The notes under the pieces were generated by a model, which did not search any database, was not told where the DNA came from, and saw only the letters and a list, made by a program, of their open reading frames with translations. This document shows, piece after piece, positions 15,192 through 23,985 of a stretch of 33,681 nt of DNA; position 1 is the first letter of the stretch, and each line of letters starts with the position of its first letter. Location of the stretch: the NCBI GenBank assembly GCA_902545405.1, contig CACCFT010000011.1:1-33681 (forward strand), given 5' to 3'. The translations under genes and the position numbers were made by a program. This DNA is from an uncultured Pelagibacteraceae bacterium (GTDB lineage: Bacteria > Pseudomonadota > Alphaproteobacteria > Pelagibacterales > Pelagibacteraceae).

Positions 15192-15893
15192 ATGTACAGT
15201 ATTAAAAATATACTTAGTCTTATTATATTTGTTATTTTTTTTTCAATTCCGATAAATTCAGTAAATTCTCAAGAAAAAAACTATTATCAAGATATCGTTA
15301 ATGATTGGAATAAAATTTTCCCAGACAGAAATAGAAATGCAGCAGGTCCTAAATTTTTTAAATATATAATAGATAAAGATATCTCTTATGAAGATTTTGT
15401 AGAATATAATAAATTGTATTGTGCAGTATCTGGTTCTTTAATAAGCCCAAATGCAGTACCGGAATATGTCTATTTAACTGAAGACAATACAGGTAAAAAG
15501 ATATGTGGTGAATATTATAGATGCTGCATTCCATGCTCTTGTGATTTAATGAAATATTCAAAAACAACTAAGATGAAACATAAATTTAAAGGCATAGAAA
15601 AAGAATTTTATGTGTTCACAATTGAAAATCCATGTGGGAAAACAGATTTTCCTGAAAGGGTAAACAAAAAATATTTTTGTAATGGCAATGATTTAGATAC
15701 GAAACAAGTTTCAGTAGTAGATGGAAAACTGGTCATTGGTTTATTACACAAAGCCAAAACCTGTACTCAATATAATGTTAACGCCATTGACAGGCACCAA
15801 GTTACAGGCAGATATTGCACACTTAGAAACAATACCCCATTAGATCAGCTTCAGTCAGGTATGGGAGATATATTCATTAAACTTGCAAGATAA
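15192..15893 (+). CDS. Secreted ten-cysteine protein, unknown function
   Basis: The product has 233 residues, starting with a signal peptide or signal anchor (hydrophobic residues 8-20, likely cleavage near 26). The mature part has ten cysteines: 77, 105, 111, 112, 115, 117, 148, 163, 191 and 209. They include a tight CCIPCSC cluster. An even number of cysteines in an exported protein suggests disulfides, though CCxxCxC could also hold a metal. I do not recognise the family. It follows the CRTAC1-like gene and the micro-protein on the same strand, and with the cysteine-rich pilins it suggests a disulfide-forming export route. Confidence 0.7.
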   Translation: MYSIKNILSLIIFVIFFSIPINSVNSQEKNYYQDIVNDWNKIFPDRNRNAAGPKFFKYIIDKDISYEDFVEYNKLYCAVSGSLISPNAVPEYVYLTEDNTGKKICGEYYRCCIPCSCDLMKYSKTTKMKHKFKGIEKEFYVFTIENPCGKTDFPERVNKKYFCNGNDLDTKQVSVVDGKLVIGLLHKAKTCTQYNVNAIDRHQVTGRYCTLRNNTPLDQLQSGMGDIFIKLAR

Positions 15894-15917
15894 CACCAAG
15901 ATTATATATTCATCAAA

Positions 15918-16187
15918 ATGGTATTGTATAACGAAAAAATTAAACACCTCAGTTGTTCAGATTTAAGGGTATTTTTGAAAAGATTGGTCAAAGATAAGAT
16001 AGAAAAAGAGTGGACTGAGGACTTCATTGATAATATGAACCTCGTAATAATCCCTAGAATGACAATAAAAAGACGTTATGAGAATAAGGGTATAGATATG
16101 TCAAGACTGATTGATAATCCTACCTACTATCAGCATGTCAAAAAGAGTGTCGACTCCAGAGGCAATCTTGAATTTAAAGATCGATAA
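15918..16187 (+). CDS. Orphan 89-residue protein
   Basis: This is a soluble, helix-rich, highly charged protein (LRVFLKRLVKDKIEKEW, then MTIKRRYENKG and a tail DSRGNLEFKDR). There is no signal peptide and only one cysteine. I recognise no family. The second half of the gene (CTCGTAATAATCC, GTCGACTCCAGAGG) uses noticeably more G/C-rich codons than its neighbours, a weak hint of different origin. It lies 24 bases after the ten-cysteine gene, and a run of eight T follows its stop, but no stem precedes that run. Confidence 0.6.
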   Translation: MVLYNEKIKHLSCSDLRVFLKRLVKDKIEKEWTEDFIDNMNLVIIPRMTIKRRYENKGIDMSRLIDNPTYYQHVKKSVDSRGNLEFKDR

Positions 16188-16276
16188 TTTTTTTTCCGAT
16201 ACGCCAATTTAATCCCTAGCACTGCATTCATATTTTCTGTAAGCTGTTTTAAAAAAAACAAACTTAAGAGGGAAAT

Positions 16277-17251
16277 ATGAACAAATATTTTAAGATAATT
16301 GTTGTTTTATTATCGTCTCTATTTCTAAGTTTCTCAGCAAATTCAACTGAAGTAAAATTTGGACACGTAGGAAAACCTGGATCTTTATTTTCTGCATCAG
16401 TTGATCATTTTGCTAAACTTGCAAATGAGAGATTAGGCAGCAAAGGAAAAGTAACTGTTTTTGGTTCTTCGCAACTTGGTAAAGATAAACAAGGAATGCA
16501 AAAACTAAAATTAGGTACAGTTAATATGTGGTTACCTTCATCAGTAATGGCATCTATTCATGATGAGTTTGGTGTATTTGATATGCCTTTCATTATTAAA
16601 GACAGAAATCATATGAATAAAGTTGAAAGCCAAGTTTTACCAGGAATGTTTAAAAATCTTGAAGATAAAACTGGATACAAAGTTATTGCTGTTTGGGAAA
16701 ATGGATTTAGACATATCACAAACAACACTAGACCAATTAACACTCCAGGTGACTTAAAAGGAATTAAATTAAGAACACCTAAATCAAAATGGAGAGTTAA
16801 AATGTTCCAATCATATGGTGCAAACCCAACTCCAATGTCTTTCTCAGAAGTATTTACTGCTTTGAAAACAGGAACAATGGATGGACAAGAAAACCCATAT
16901 GCTCAGATTGCTAGTGCTAAATTCCAAGAAGTTCAAAAATATTTATCAATTACAGGTCACGTTTACACTCCTGCTTATGTAACAGTACATAAAGACCACT
17001 GGAGCAAACTACCTGCAGATGTACAAAGTATTTTAGAGCAAGCTGCTAAAGATACACAAAAATTTGTGTACGCTGAAGCTGCTAATCTTGAAAAATCTTT
17101 ATTGGGAGTTATCAAATCAGCTGGAGTTCAAGTTAACGAAGCTGACAAAGGTGCTTTCATTAGTGCAAGTAAAGGAATATACGATCAATTCGCGTCAGAA
17201 GTACCAACTGGTGGTGCGTTAATTGATAAAGTATCGTCTTTAGCAAATTAA
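16277..17251 (+). CDS. dctP: TRAP transporter solute-binding protein (DctP family)
   Basis: This is the periplasmic binding protein of a tripartite ATP-independent periplasmic transporter, 324 residues with a signal peptide ending about residue 23 (SANS). The conserved carboxylate-binding arginine is visible as Arg166 in KLRTP, and DGQENP at 202-207 supplies the ligand asparagine. The substrate is therefore probably an organic acid, otherwise undefined. A good ribosome site (GAGGG) precedes the ATG. Both membrane subunits follow, and crotonase and CoA-transferase genes continue on the same strand, which suggests that the imported acid is handled as a CoA ester. The name dctP is generic and does not imply C4-dicarboxylates. 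Confidence 0.93.
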   Translation: MNKYFKIIVVLLSSLFLSFSANSTEVKFGHVGKPGSLFSASVDHFAKLANERLGSKGKVTVFGSSQLGKDKQGMQKLKLGTVNMWLPSSVMASIHDEFGVFDMPFIIKDRNHMNKVESQVLPGMFKNLEDKTGYKVIAVWENGFRHITNNTRPINTPGDLKGIKLRTPKSKWRVKMFQSYGANPTPMSFSEVFTALKTGTMDGQENPYAQIASAKFQEVQKYLSITGHVYTPAYVTVHKDHWSKLPADVQSILEQAAKDTQKFVYAEAANLEKSLLGVIKSAGVQVNEADKGAFISASKGIYDQFASEVPTGGALIDKVSSLAN

Positions 17252-17263
17252 CATAATTTGTAA

Positions 17264-17286
17264 CAGGCCCTCTACCAGAGGGCCTG
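17264..17286 (+). other. Perfect 10-bp RNA hairpin between binding-protein and permease genes
   Basis: CAGGCCCTCT, loop ACC, AGAGGGCCTG. It is followed by a run of A, not T, so it is not a classic terminator on this strand. It sits 13 bases after the dctP stop and 9 bases before the dctQ ATG, where it could protect the 3' end of a processed dctP message. AGAGGG, the only Shine-Dalgarno-like run before dctQ, is inside the stem. Confidence 0.8.
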
Positions 17287-17295
17287 AAAAAAAAA

Positions 17296-17805
17296 ATGAC
17301 ATTGCAAAAATTTATAAATTCTTACGAAAAAATATTAAAACTAATACTGTTTATAATGATGGTAGCATTAGCAGTAACAGTTTTACTTGGTGTTACTTTT
17401 CGTTTTGCTGGTAGTGCTTTAGTTTGGTATGACGAGGTTGCAGCTGTTCAGCTTGCTTGGATAACTTATTATGGTTCAGCCTATGCGGCTTTAAAAGGTT
17501 CTCATATAAGTGTTCCAAGTATATTTAAAGCATTTCCATTAGTACTTAGAAAAATTTTCTTTGTAGTGTCAAAATTAGTAGTTTATGGTTTTTTAATATT
17601 ATTGGCTTACTATGGTTATTTAGTTTTAACTCTTATAACAGGAGAAACCCTGGTAACATTAGAGTGGGTTCCCCAACCCTTTGTGCAATCAGTTATTCCA
17701 ATTGCATCATGTTTATTTATTTTATCTGAAACTTTAAGAATTCCTGAAGATTATAAAAATTTAGTTCTTCAAACAACAGGTGACGAGCAAACAGGAGATA
17801 TTTAA
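17296..17805 (+). CDS. dctQ: TRAP transporter small permease subunit (DctQ family)
   Basis: The product has 169 residues and four predicted membrane helices. It contains the family's VTFRFAG and YDEVAAVQLAWITYYGSAYA region (about residues 34-62) and a GSHISV segment, typical of DctQ. It joins DctP-captured substrate to the large permease in the inner membrane. Its ATG follows a run of A directly after the strong hairpin, and its stop meets dctM as TAATG, so dctQ and dctM translation is likely coupled. Confidence 0.92.
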   Translation: MTLQKFINSYEKILKLILFIMMVALAVTVLLGVTFRFAGSALVWYDEVAAVQLAWITYYGSAYAALKGSHISVPSIFKAFPLVLRKIFFVVSKLVVYGFLILLAYYGYLVLTLITGETLVTLEWVPQPFVQSVIPIASCLFILSETLRIPEDYKNLVLQTTGDEQTGDI

Positions 17806-19088
17806 TGATAATTCTTACAATGTTTGCAGTTCTTCTACTTCTTTTATCTATAAATGTACCTATCGCTATTGGTCTTGCAGTAACAACAATTATTGCAATG
17901 GTATTGAAGACAGGAACAAGTTTTTTAATTGATACGGCAATCGTTATGTTTGACGGATCAATGAAGTTTCCATTGATCGCTATTCCTCTATTTATCCTAG
18001 CTGGATCAATTATGAATAGTGCGGGTATTTCTAGAAGATTAATTGCTTTTGCTTCAGCGCTTGTTGGATTTATCAAAGGTGGTTTAAGCATGATTAACAT
18101 TGCTACCTCTATGTTTTTTGCTGAAATTTCTGGCTCAGCTGTAGCAGATGTTGCTGCACTTGGATCTATTCTTATTCCAGCGATGAAGAAAAAAGGATAT
18201 CCAGGTCCTTTCGCTGCTGCAGTAACTTCATCATCAGCATCTTTGGCGATAATTATTCCACCTTCAATACCAATGATTGTTTATGCGGTAATGGCTCAAA
18301 GTTCAGTAGTTCAATTATTTGTAGCGGGAATTGTTCCAGGAGTAATAGGTGGCTTCTTCTTAATGTTAGCAGCATATATTACTGCAAGACGTAAAAATTT
18401 TCCTGTTGAGGAAACATTTAATATTCCAAATGTTAAGAAAACTGCAAAAGATGCAGCTTTAGCATTTTTATTACCTATCATTATCTTAGGTGGAATTTTT
18501 GGAGGAGTTGTAACTGCAACTGAAGGAGCGGGTTTAGCAGTTGTAGCATCATTAGTTATTGGATTTATTTATAAAGAAATAGATTTTAAAAGATTATACG
18601 AGTCAGCTTGTGAAGGAGCAATTCAAACAGCTTCAGTAATGTTATTGGTAGCTGCATCTGTATTACTGGGTGAATTTTTAACAATTGAACAAATCCCACA
18701 AAAAGTTGCAGAGTCAATTATTGATTTTACAAATAATAAATATGCAGTCTTAGGAATACTTAATGTATTTCTTTTAGTAATAGGTTTCTTTTTACATTCA
18801 GTTGCCGCAATAATTTTAACAGTTCCAATTGTAATGCCATTAGTTAATGCTGTAGGTATTGATCCAGTTCACTTTGGTATAATTGTAACTTTAAATTTAG
18901 CAATTGGACAACAAACACCGCCAGTAGCAAGTGTACTCGTTACAGCTTGTTCCGTTGCAAAAGCAGACATATGGGATGTAACAAGATCGAACATATCCTT
19001 TATATGTGTATTATTAGTATTGTTAATGTTAGTAACTTATGTTCCAGCTATACCAATGACTTTAGTTGAATTTTTTTACAGGAGTTAA
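17805..19088 (+). CDS. dctM: TRAP transporter large permease subunit (DctM family)
   Basis: The product has 427 residues with about twelve hydrophobic helices, the transport channel of the TRAP system, which is driven by an ion gradient. Family signatures are FAEISGSAVADVAALG around residue 104, SSSASLAIIIPPSIPM near 142, and the second-half match IGQQTPPVASVL near 366. The length fits the family. It is followed immediately, with no gap, by the crotonase gene, and all five plus-strand genes from dctP to the CoA-transferase could be one transcript. Confidence 0.95.
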   Translation: MIILTMFAVLLLLLSINVPIAIGLAVTTIIAMVLKTGTSFLIDTAIVMFDGSMKFPLIAIPLFILAGSIMNSAGISRRLIAFASALVGFIKGGLSMINIATSMFFAEISGSAVADVAALGSILIPAMKKKGYPGPFAAAVTSSSASLAIIIPPSIPMIVYAVMAQSSVVQLFVAGIVPGVIGGFFLMLAAYITARRKNFPVEETFNIPNVKKTAKDAALAFLLPIIILGGIFGGVVTATEGAGLAVVASLVIGFIYKEIDFKRLYESACEGAIQTASVMLLVAASVLLGEFLTIEQIPQKVAESIIDFTNNKYAVLGILNVFLLVIGFFLHSVAAIILTVPIVMPLVNAVGIDPVHFGIIVTLNLAIGQQTPPVASVLVTACSVAKADIWDVTRSNISFICVLLVLLMLVTYVPAIPMTLVEFFYRS

Positions 19089-19871
19089 ATGAGCAAATTA
19101 ATTAAAGTAAATAAAAAAAATAAACATTTAGTTGAAGTTGTTATCAATAGACCAGAAAAACTAAATGCGATGACTAAGCCAATGTGGATTGAGCTTGGCA
19201 AAGTTTTCAAAAAGTTATCTAAGAATAAAAACTTAAGATGTATTATTATAAGAGGAGAGGGTGGTAAATCTTTTTCACCAGGAAATGATATTGGAGAATT
19301 TAAAAAACAAAGATCTTCATCCAAATTAGCAAAATCTTATGGAAAATTTTTGCACGGGACACTTGGTGCAATTTTTGATTGCCCAATACCAACAATTGCT
19401 TTGATTGAAGGAATATGTGTAGGAGGTGGATTAGAAATAGCGGGATGTTGTGACATTAGAATTTGTGGCAAAAGCTCTAGGTTTGGAGTTCCAATTAAAA
19501 GATTAGGTTTAACAATGGCTGCAAAAGAACTTGAGGTTCTTTTAAAAGTAACCAATTACACAACGGCAATGGAAATATTATTTGAAGGAAGAGTATTTGG
19601 AGCTGATGAAGCATTTCAGAAGAGGCTAGTTAATAGAGTTGTGAATGATAAAGATGTTGAAAAAGAAGCCTATAAATCAGCAGAATTAATATGTGAAGGC
19701 GCTCCAAAAGTTGCAAGGTGGCATAAGCAATTTGCAAGAAACATTTTAAAAAATGGAAAAGTCACAGAAAAAATAAATAATCTTGGTTACAAATGCTACG
19801 ATACACAAGACTTTAAAATTGGATATCAATCTTTCTTAAATAAAACAAAACCAAAATTCAAAAATAAGTAA
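19089..19871 (+). CDS. Enoyl-CoA hydratase/isomerase (crotonase) family protein
   Basis: This 260-residue crotonase has the CoA and oxyanion-hole elements SPGND (63-67) and CVGGGLEIAG (110-119). Two catalytic glutamates define hydratases. The first is kept (Glu116 in GGGLE), but the second, expected 20 residues later in a PE motif, is isoleucine (Ile136 in FGVPI). One-glutamate members include isomerases and unassigned groups, so simple hydration is doubtful. It starts one base after dctM and lies 3 bases before the CoA-transferase, which suggests that a TRAP-imported acid is activated and then isomerised or otherwise altered as a thioester. Confidence 0.88.
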   Translation: MSKLIKVNKKNKHLVEVVINRPEKLNAMTKPMWIELGKVFKKLSKNKNLRCIIIRGEGGKSFSPGNDIGEFKKQRSSSKLAKSYGKFLHGTLGAIFDCPIPTIALIEGICVGGGLEIAGCCDIRICGKSSRFGVPIKRLGLTMAAKELEVLLKVTNYTTAMEILFEGRVFGADEAFQKRLVNRVVNDKDVEKEAYKSAELICEGAPKVARWHKQFARNILKNGKVTEKINNLGYKCYDTQDFKIGYQSFLNKTKPKFKNK

Positions 19872-19874
19872 TAG

Positions 19875-21068
19875 ATGACTGCATCATTAAAAGGCATTCG
19901 TGTACTTGAGATGGCACAAATAATGGCTGGTCCAACATGCGGATTGTTATTAGCCGATCTTGGGGCAGAGGTAATTAAAATAGAAAAGACACCCGGAGGA
20001 GATGATACTAGAAACTTCTTGCCACCAGAAATTAATGGTGAGTCTGCAGCCTTTATGATGATGAATAGAAATAAGAAAGGTATCGCATTAAATTTAAAAG
20101 ACAAAGATGGAATAGAGATATTTAAAACGATGGTAAAAAATTCCGATGTAGTTTTAGAGAATTTTAGAAAAGGGACATTAGAAAAATTAGGTGTTGGTTA
20201 TGATTTTATGTCAAAAATTAATCCTAAAATCATATTATGTGAAATATCTGGATACGGTAGAACGGGTCCTTACGCAGATAAAGGAGGATTTGATTTGGTT
20301 GCACAAGGAATGAGTGGATTAATGAGTATTACTGGTGAAAGCAAAGATAAACCACCTATGAAAGTAGGTGCACCTATAACAGATATTACAGCAGGTTTAC
20401 TTGCAGCCAGTGGAATTTTAGCAGCATTAGTTCATAGAGAAAAAACAGGTGAAGGACAAAAAGTTGATACATCTTTATATGAAGCAGGTATTGTTCATAC
20501 ATATTGGCAATCTGCAATAGCAGGTGCCACAGGAGAGTCGCCTGGTCCTTTAGGTTCAGCACATCCTTTAACAGCTCCTTATCAAGCATTTAAAACAAAA
20601 GATAAATGGATAACAGTAGGTGCTTCAAATCAAAACACTTGGTTGATGTTGCTTAAAGCAATTGGTCGTGAAGACTTGCAAGAAAATGAAAAATTTTCAT
20701 CAAATTTAAATAGAAAACAAAATTTAAAAGAATTAGTTGATATTCTTAACGAAGAACTAATTAAAAAAACTTCTAGTGAATGGTTAAAAATCTTTGATGA
20801 TAATGGATTACCATGCGGACCTATTAACTCTATAACAGACATGTTTAAAGATCCTCAAACAATTGAAAGAGAAATGGTTATAGAAGTAGATAATAAAAAA
20901 GCTGGTAAAAGTATGGCTATTGGTATGCCAATTAAATTTTCAAAGAGCAAAACCGAAAAGTCAAAAGGTGCTCCAAACTTAGGAGAACATACAAAAGAAG
21001 TTATGCAAATTTTTGGTTACAAAGATGACCAAATTGAAGATTTTTATAATAGAAAAGTAATTCTTTAA
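19875..21068 (+). CDS. Family III CoA-transferase (CaiB/BaiF type)
   Basis: The product has 397 residues, full length for the family. It opens with GIRVLEMAQIMAGPTCG, and the nucleophilic aspartate is Asp170 in GAPITD, followed by a glycine-rich stretch. It moves CoA between acyl groups through a covalent aspartyl intermediate. Placed after TRAP and crotonase genes, it likely activates the imported organic acid. The substrate cannot be read from the sequence; carnitine, formyl/oxalyl, succinyl and mesaconate-type members all exist. Its stop overlaps by 4 bases the stop of the opposite gene in a shared TTAA. Confidence 0.93.
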   Translation: MTASLKGIRVLEMAQIMAGPTCGLLLADLGAEVIKIEKTPGGDDTRNFLPPEINGESAAFMMMNRNKKGIALNLKDKDGIEIFKTMVKNSDVVLENFRKGTLEKLGVGYDFMSKINPKIILCEISGYGRTGPYADKGGFDLVAQGMSGLMSITGESKDKPPMKVGAPITDITAGLLAASGILAALVHREKTGEGQKVDTSLYEAGIVHTYWQSAIAGATGESPGPLGSAHPLTAPYQAFKTKDKWITVGASNQNTWLMLLKAIGREDLQENEKFSSNLNRKQNLKELVDILNEELIKKTSSEWLKIFDDNGLPCGPINSITDMFKDPQTIEREMVIEVDNKKAGKSMAIGMPIKFSKSKTEKSKGAPNLGEHTKEVMQIFGYKDDQIEDFYNRKVIL

Positions 21069-23968
21069 TTAACAGTTTCAAAAATTTTAAATAATAATTC
21101 TGAGACATGCTTACCTTTTTTCTCAGATAAATCAGATATTTGATGTCTGCAGCTCGTACCATTTGCAACTATAAAATCTTTTTCACTACTATTATTGATT
21201 GCGGGTATCAAAGAAAGATTAGCCATTTTTTTTGATACTTCATAAGTCTTACTGTCATATCCAAATGAACCAGCCATTCCACAACAACTAGACTCTATCA
21301 TTTTATTATTAATATTTAATTCTGATAAAAGATTAGTTAGCCCCTTCATTCTATCTTGTGATTTTTGATGACAGTGCCCATGAATTAATACATTTTGATC
21401 AAACTTATTAGCTTTAATATTATTGTTTTTTCTTATTTGTTCTAAAATAAATTCCTCAAGTAGATAAAATTTATTTTTAATTTGTTCTTTATTATTTACA
21501 TTTTTTAAAGTTTGATATTCATCGCTAAAAGTTAATAAACAGGATGGTTCAATACCTACAACTGGTAAATCAATATAATTATTTTGAATAACGTAATCAT
21601 TAAATCTATTAAGCTCTTCAGAGGCTTTGTCTAATTGACCGTAAGATATATAAGTTCTACCACAACAAAGGGGTCTCTTTAATTTATCTTTACCAAAACT
21701 CGGTATAACTGCCTGATATCCAAATTTATTTAATACTTTAATTGCATAAACCAAATTTTCATTTTCAAAGTTAATATTAAATGTATCTGCAAACAAAATT
21801 ACTTTATTTTCTGATACTGTCTGACTGTTGTAAATTTCTCTTAATGCGTTCTGGTTTTGAACTTCAGGCATAGTCCTTGCTGTTGCAAAACCAAACTTTT
21901 CAATAATTGTTGAAATTAGTGGTAAGTTTTTGACCTTATTGAATATAGGAGCAACAATTTTTAATAACCAAATCAGTCTTGGCATATCTGAGATAACTCT
22001 ATCTTTAATTCGCATACTAAATTTTTTATAGTAATGAGAGAGAAACTCAGATTTCATCTTAGCCATATCAACCGACATAGGACATTCTCTTTGACAAGCT
22101 TTACAGCTCACACATAACTCCATAGTTTCATACATTTCTTTTGATGCAAATGAACCCTCTGGAAGTTGATTAGACAAAGCTAATCTTAAAGTATTTGCTC
22201 TACCTCTGACTAAATCTTTTTCTTCTTTAGTTACTCTGTATGACGGACACATCACACCAGAATCTAATTTTCTACAAGCTCCATTGTTATTACACATCTC
22301 AACAGCATCAGAGAATTGGCCCCAGTTTGACCAATCATAATGTGTATCTATATTTTCTGTTTGATAACCTGATTTGTATCTCATTAAAGATCTATCATTT
22401 GATTTAAACGGTCGAACAATTTTACCTGGATTTAAAAGGTTTTTACTATCGAACGTATCTTTTATTTCTTCAAATGCATTTGTGATTTTTTTACCAAACA
22501 TCATTTCATGAAATTCTGATCTAACAATTCCATCACCATGTTCTCCTGAGTGGGAACCTTTATAATCTTTAACCATTTCAAAAGCTTCTTCAGATATGGA
22601 TCTCATGTTTTGTATATCTTTGTCTGATTTCATATTTAAAACTGGTCTTACATGGAGAGTTCCAACAGATGCATGTGCATAAAACATTCCACTTGTTCCA
22701 TATTTTTTAAATATTTCTTTTAATCTAGCTGTGTAGTCAGCTAAGTGTTCTAAAGAAACTGCACAATCTTCAATGAAGGCAACTGGTTTTCTATCACCTT
22801 TCATTGACATCAAAATATTTAATCCAGCTTTTCTTATTTCAAAAACCTCTTTCTGTTCTGAAAGATCTGAATAATATGAAAACTCGTTTTTTTTGTTTTG
22901 GTTTAAAACTAAATATTCTAGATCCTTTATTTTCTTTTCATATACACTTTTCTCGGTATCAATAAATTCTACCATCAAAACAGCTTCAGGATTTCCTTTA
23001 ATGTATTTTTTTATACCCCCAGCATACATCGGGATTTCTTTCGCTAAATTTAATAAATTTTGGTCCATCAACTCAACGCAAGTTGGTTTTAATTTCACAA
23101 TCTCTTTTGATAATTCCATTGCTTGATGGAAATTATCAAAGTAACAGACACCTAAAATTTTATTCTTTGGTATTTCTGATAATTTTAATTTTATTTTATT
23201 AAATAAAGATAATGTTCCTTCAGAACCAACTAGAAGATTTGATGAGTTGAAGCCTTCAGGATCAATTAAATCAATGTTATATCCTCCAACTCTTCTTTGT
23301 GTTGTTGGCCAATTAGCATCAATTTCGCCTCCAACCTGTTGTCTTACATCTATGAATTTATCTATGATTTTATAGAGTCTATCTTGATTGTTCTTTGTAG
23401 CTAAATAATTCTTATTTATTTGATCAAAATTAAATATGGAGCCATCATCCAATATTGCTTCAATTGCTAATACGTTATGAACCATGTTGCCATAATATAA
23501 AGATCTTGATCCACAGGAATTGTTAGCTGACATTCCTCCAATAGTTGCTCTACTGCTTGTTGAAACGTCTACTGGAAACCAAAGACCATGAGGCTTCAAA
23601 TAAGCATTTAGATGATCTAACACGACACCTGGTTGAACCCATACATATTTTTCTTCAATGTTAAGTTCTAAAATTTTATTTTGATGTTTGCTGTAATCTA
23701 ATACAACACTCTCTCCAACAGTCTGACCACATTGAGAACTTCCACCACCTCTAGCTAATAAGGGAACAGAATTCTTTTGAGAATATTCCATTAAACTTAA
23801 AACATCATTGGTATTTTTTGGAAGAACTACACCAAGAGGTTTAATTTGATACACAGAAGCATCGGTACTGTATCTTCCACGTGAGAATTCATCGAATAAA
23901 GTTTTTCCATCTACTTTACTGCTAATTTCTTTACCAATTTTTTGTATCTGATCTGAATTAAACCGCAT
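21065..23968 (-). CDS. FAD-linked and Fe-S 2-hydroxyacid dehydrogenase (YdiJ/D-2-hydroxyglutarate dehydrogenase-like)
   Basis: This 967-residue multidomain enzyme begins with a PCMH-type FAD domain (about 40-270; ARGGGSSQCGQT at 72-83) and an FAD-oxidase C-terminal domain. A 4Fe-4S segment with CVSCKACQREC lies near 614-624. The C-terminal CCG region has two CCG motifs (about 766 and 893) plus HGHCHQK. This layout is that of fused glycolate/lactate/D-2-hydroxyglutarate dehydrogenases feeding the quinone pool. YdiJ of E. coli is the nearest match I can name. The substrate is unproven. It lies 17 bases downstream of the enolase-superfamily gene, which makes 2-keto products, so both may serve sugar-acid or hydroxyacid oxidation. 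Confidence 0.9.
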   Translation of the reverse strand: MRFNSDQIQKIGKEISSKVDGKTLFDEFSRGRYSTDASVYQIKPLGVVLPKNTNDVLSLMEYSQKNSVPLLARGGGSSQCGQTVGESVVLDYSKHQNKILELNIEEKYVWVQPGVVLDHLNAYLKPHGLWFPVDVSTSSRATIGGMSANNSCGSRSLYYGNMVHNVLAIEAILDDGSIFNFDQINKNYLATKNNQDRLYKIIDKFIDVRQQVGGEIDANWPTTQRRVGGYNIDLIDPEGFNSSNLLVGSEGTLSLFNKIKLKLSEIPKNKILGVCYFDNFHQAMELSKEIVKLKPTCVELMDQNLLNLAKEIPMYAGGIKKYIKGNPEAVLMVEFIDTEKSVYEKKIKDLEYLVLNQNKKNEFSYYSDLSEQKEVFEIRKAGLNILMSMKGDRKPVAFIEDCAVSLEHLADYTARLKEIFKKYGTSGMFYAHASVGTLHVRPVLNMKSDKDIQNMRSISEEAFEMVKDYKGSHSGEHGDGIVRSEFHEMMFGKKITNAFEEIKDTFDSKNLLNPGKIVRPFKSNDRSLMRYKSGYQTENIDTHYDWSNWGQFSDAVEMCNNNGACRKLDSGVMCPSYRVTKEEKDLVRGRANTLRLALSNQLPEGSFASKEMYETMELCVSCKACQRECPMSVDMAKMKSEFLSHYYKKFSMRIKDRVISDMPRLIWLLKIVAPIFNKVKNLPLISTIIEKFGFATARTMPEVQNQNALREIYNSQTVSENKVILFADTFNINFENENLVYAIKVLNKFGYQAVIPSFGKDKLKRPLCCGRTYISYGQLDKASEELNRFNDYVIQNNYIDLPVVGIEPSCLLTFSDEYQTLKNVNNKEQIKNKFYLLEEFILEQIRKNNNIKANKFDQNVLIHGHCHQKSQDRMKGLTNLLSELNINNKMIESSCCGMAGSFGYDSKTYEVSKKMANLSLIPAINNSSEKDFIVANGTSCRHQISDLSEKKGKHVSELLFKIFETVN

Positions 23969-23985
23969 AAAACTTAATTAAAGGT

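Noticed and set aside
16188..16276. T-run after the orphan gene as terminator or riboswitch before dctP
   Set aside because: No stem precedes the eight T, and no known aptamer pattern is visible in the 89 bases.
17264..17286. Hairpin between dctP and dctQ read as a Rho-independent terminator
   Set aside because: It is followed by A, not T, on the coding strand, and dctQ begins 9 bases later.
17717..18100. 127-residue minus-strand frame over dctQ/dctM
   Set aside because: It is a shadow of hydrophobic permease codons on the other strand, spanning two real genes.
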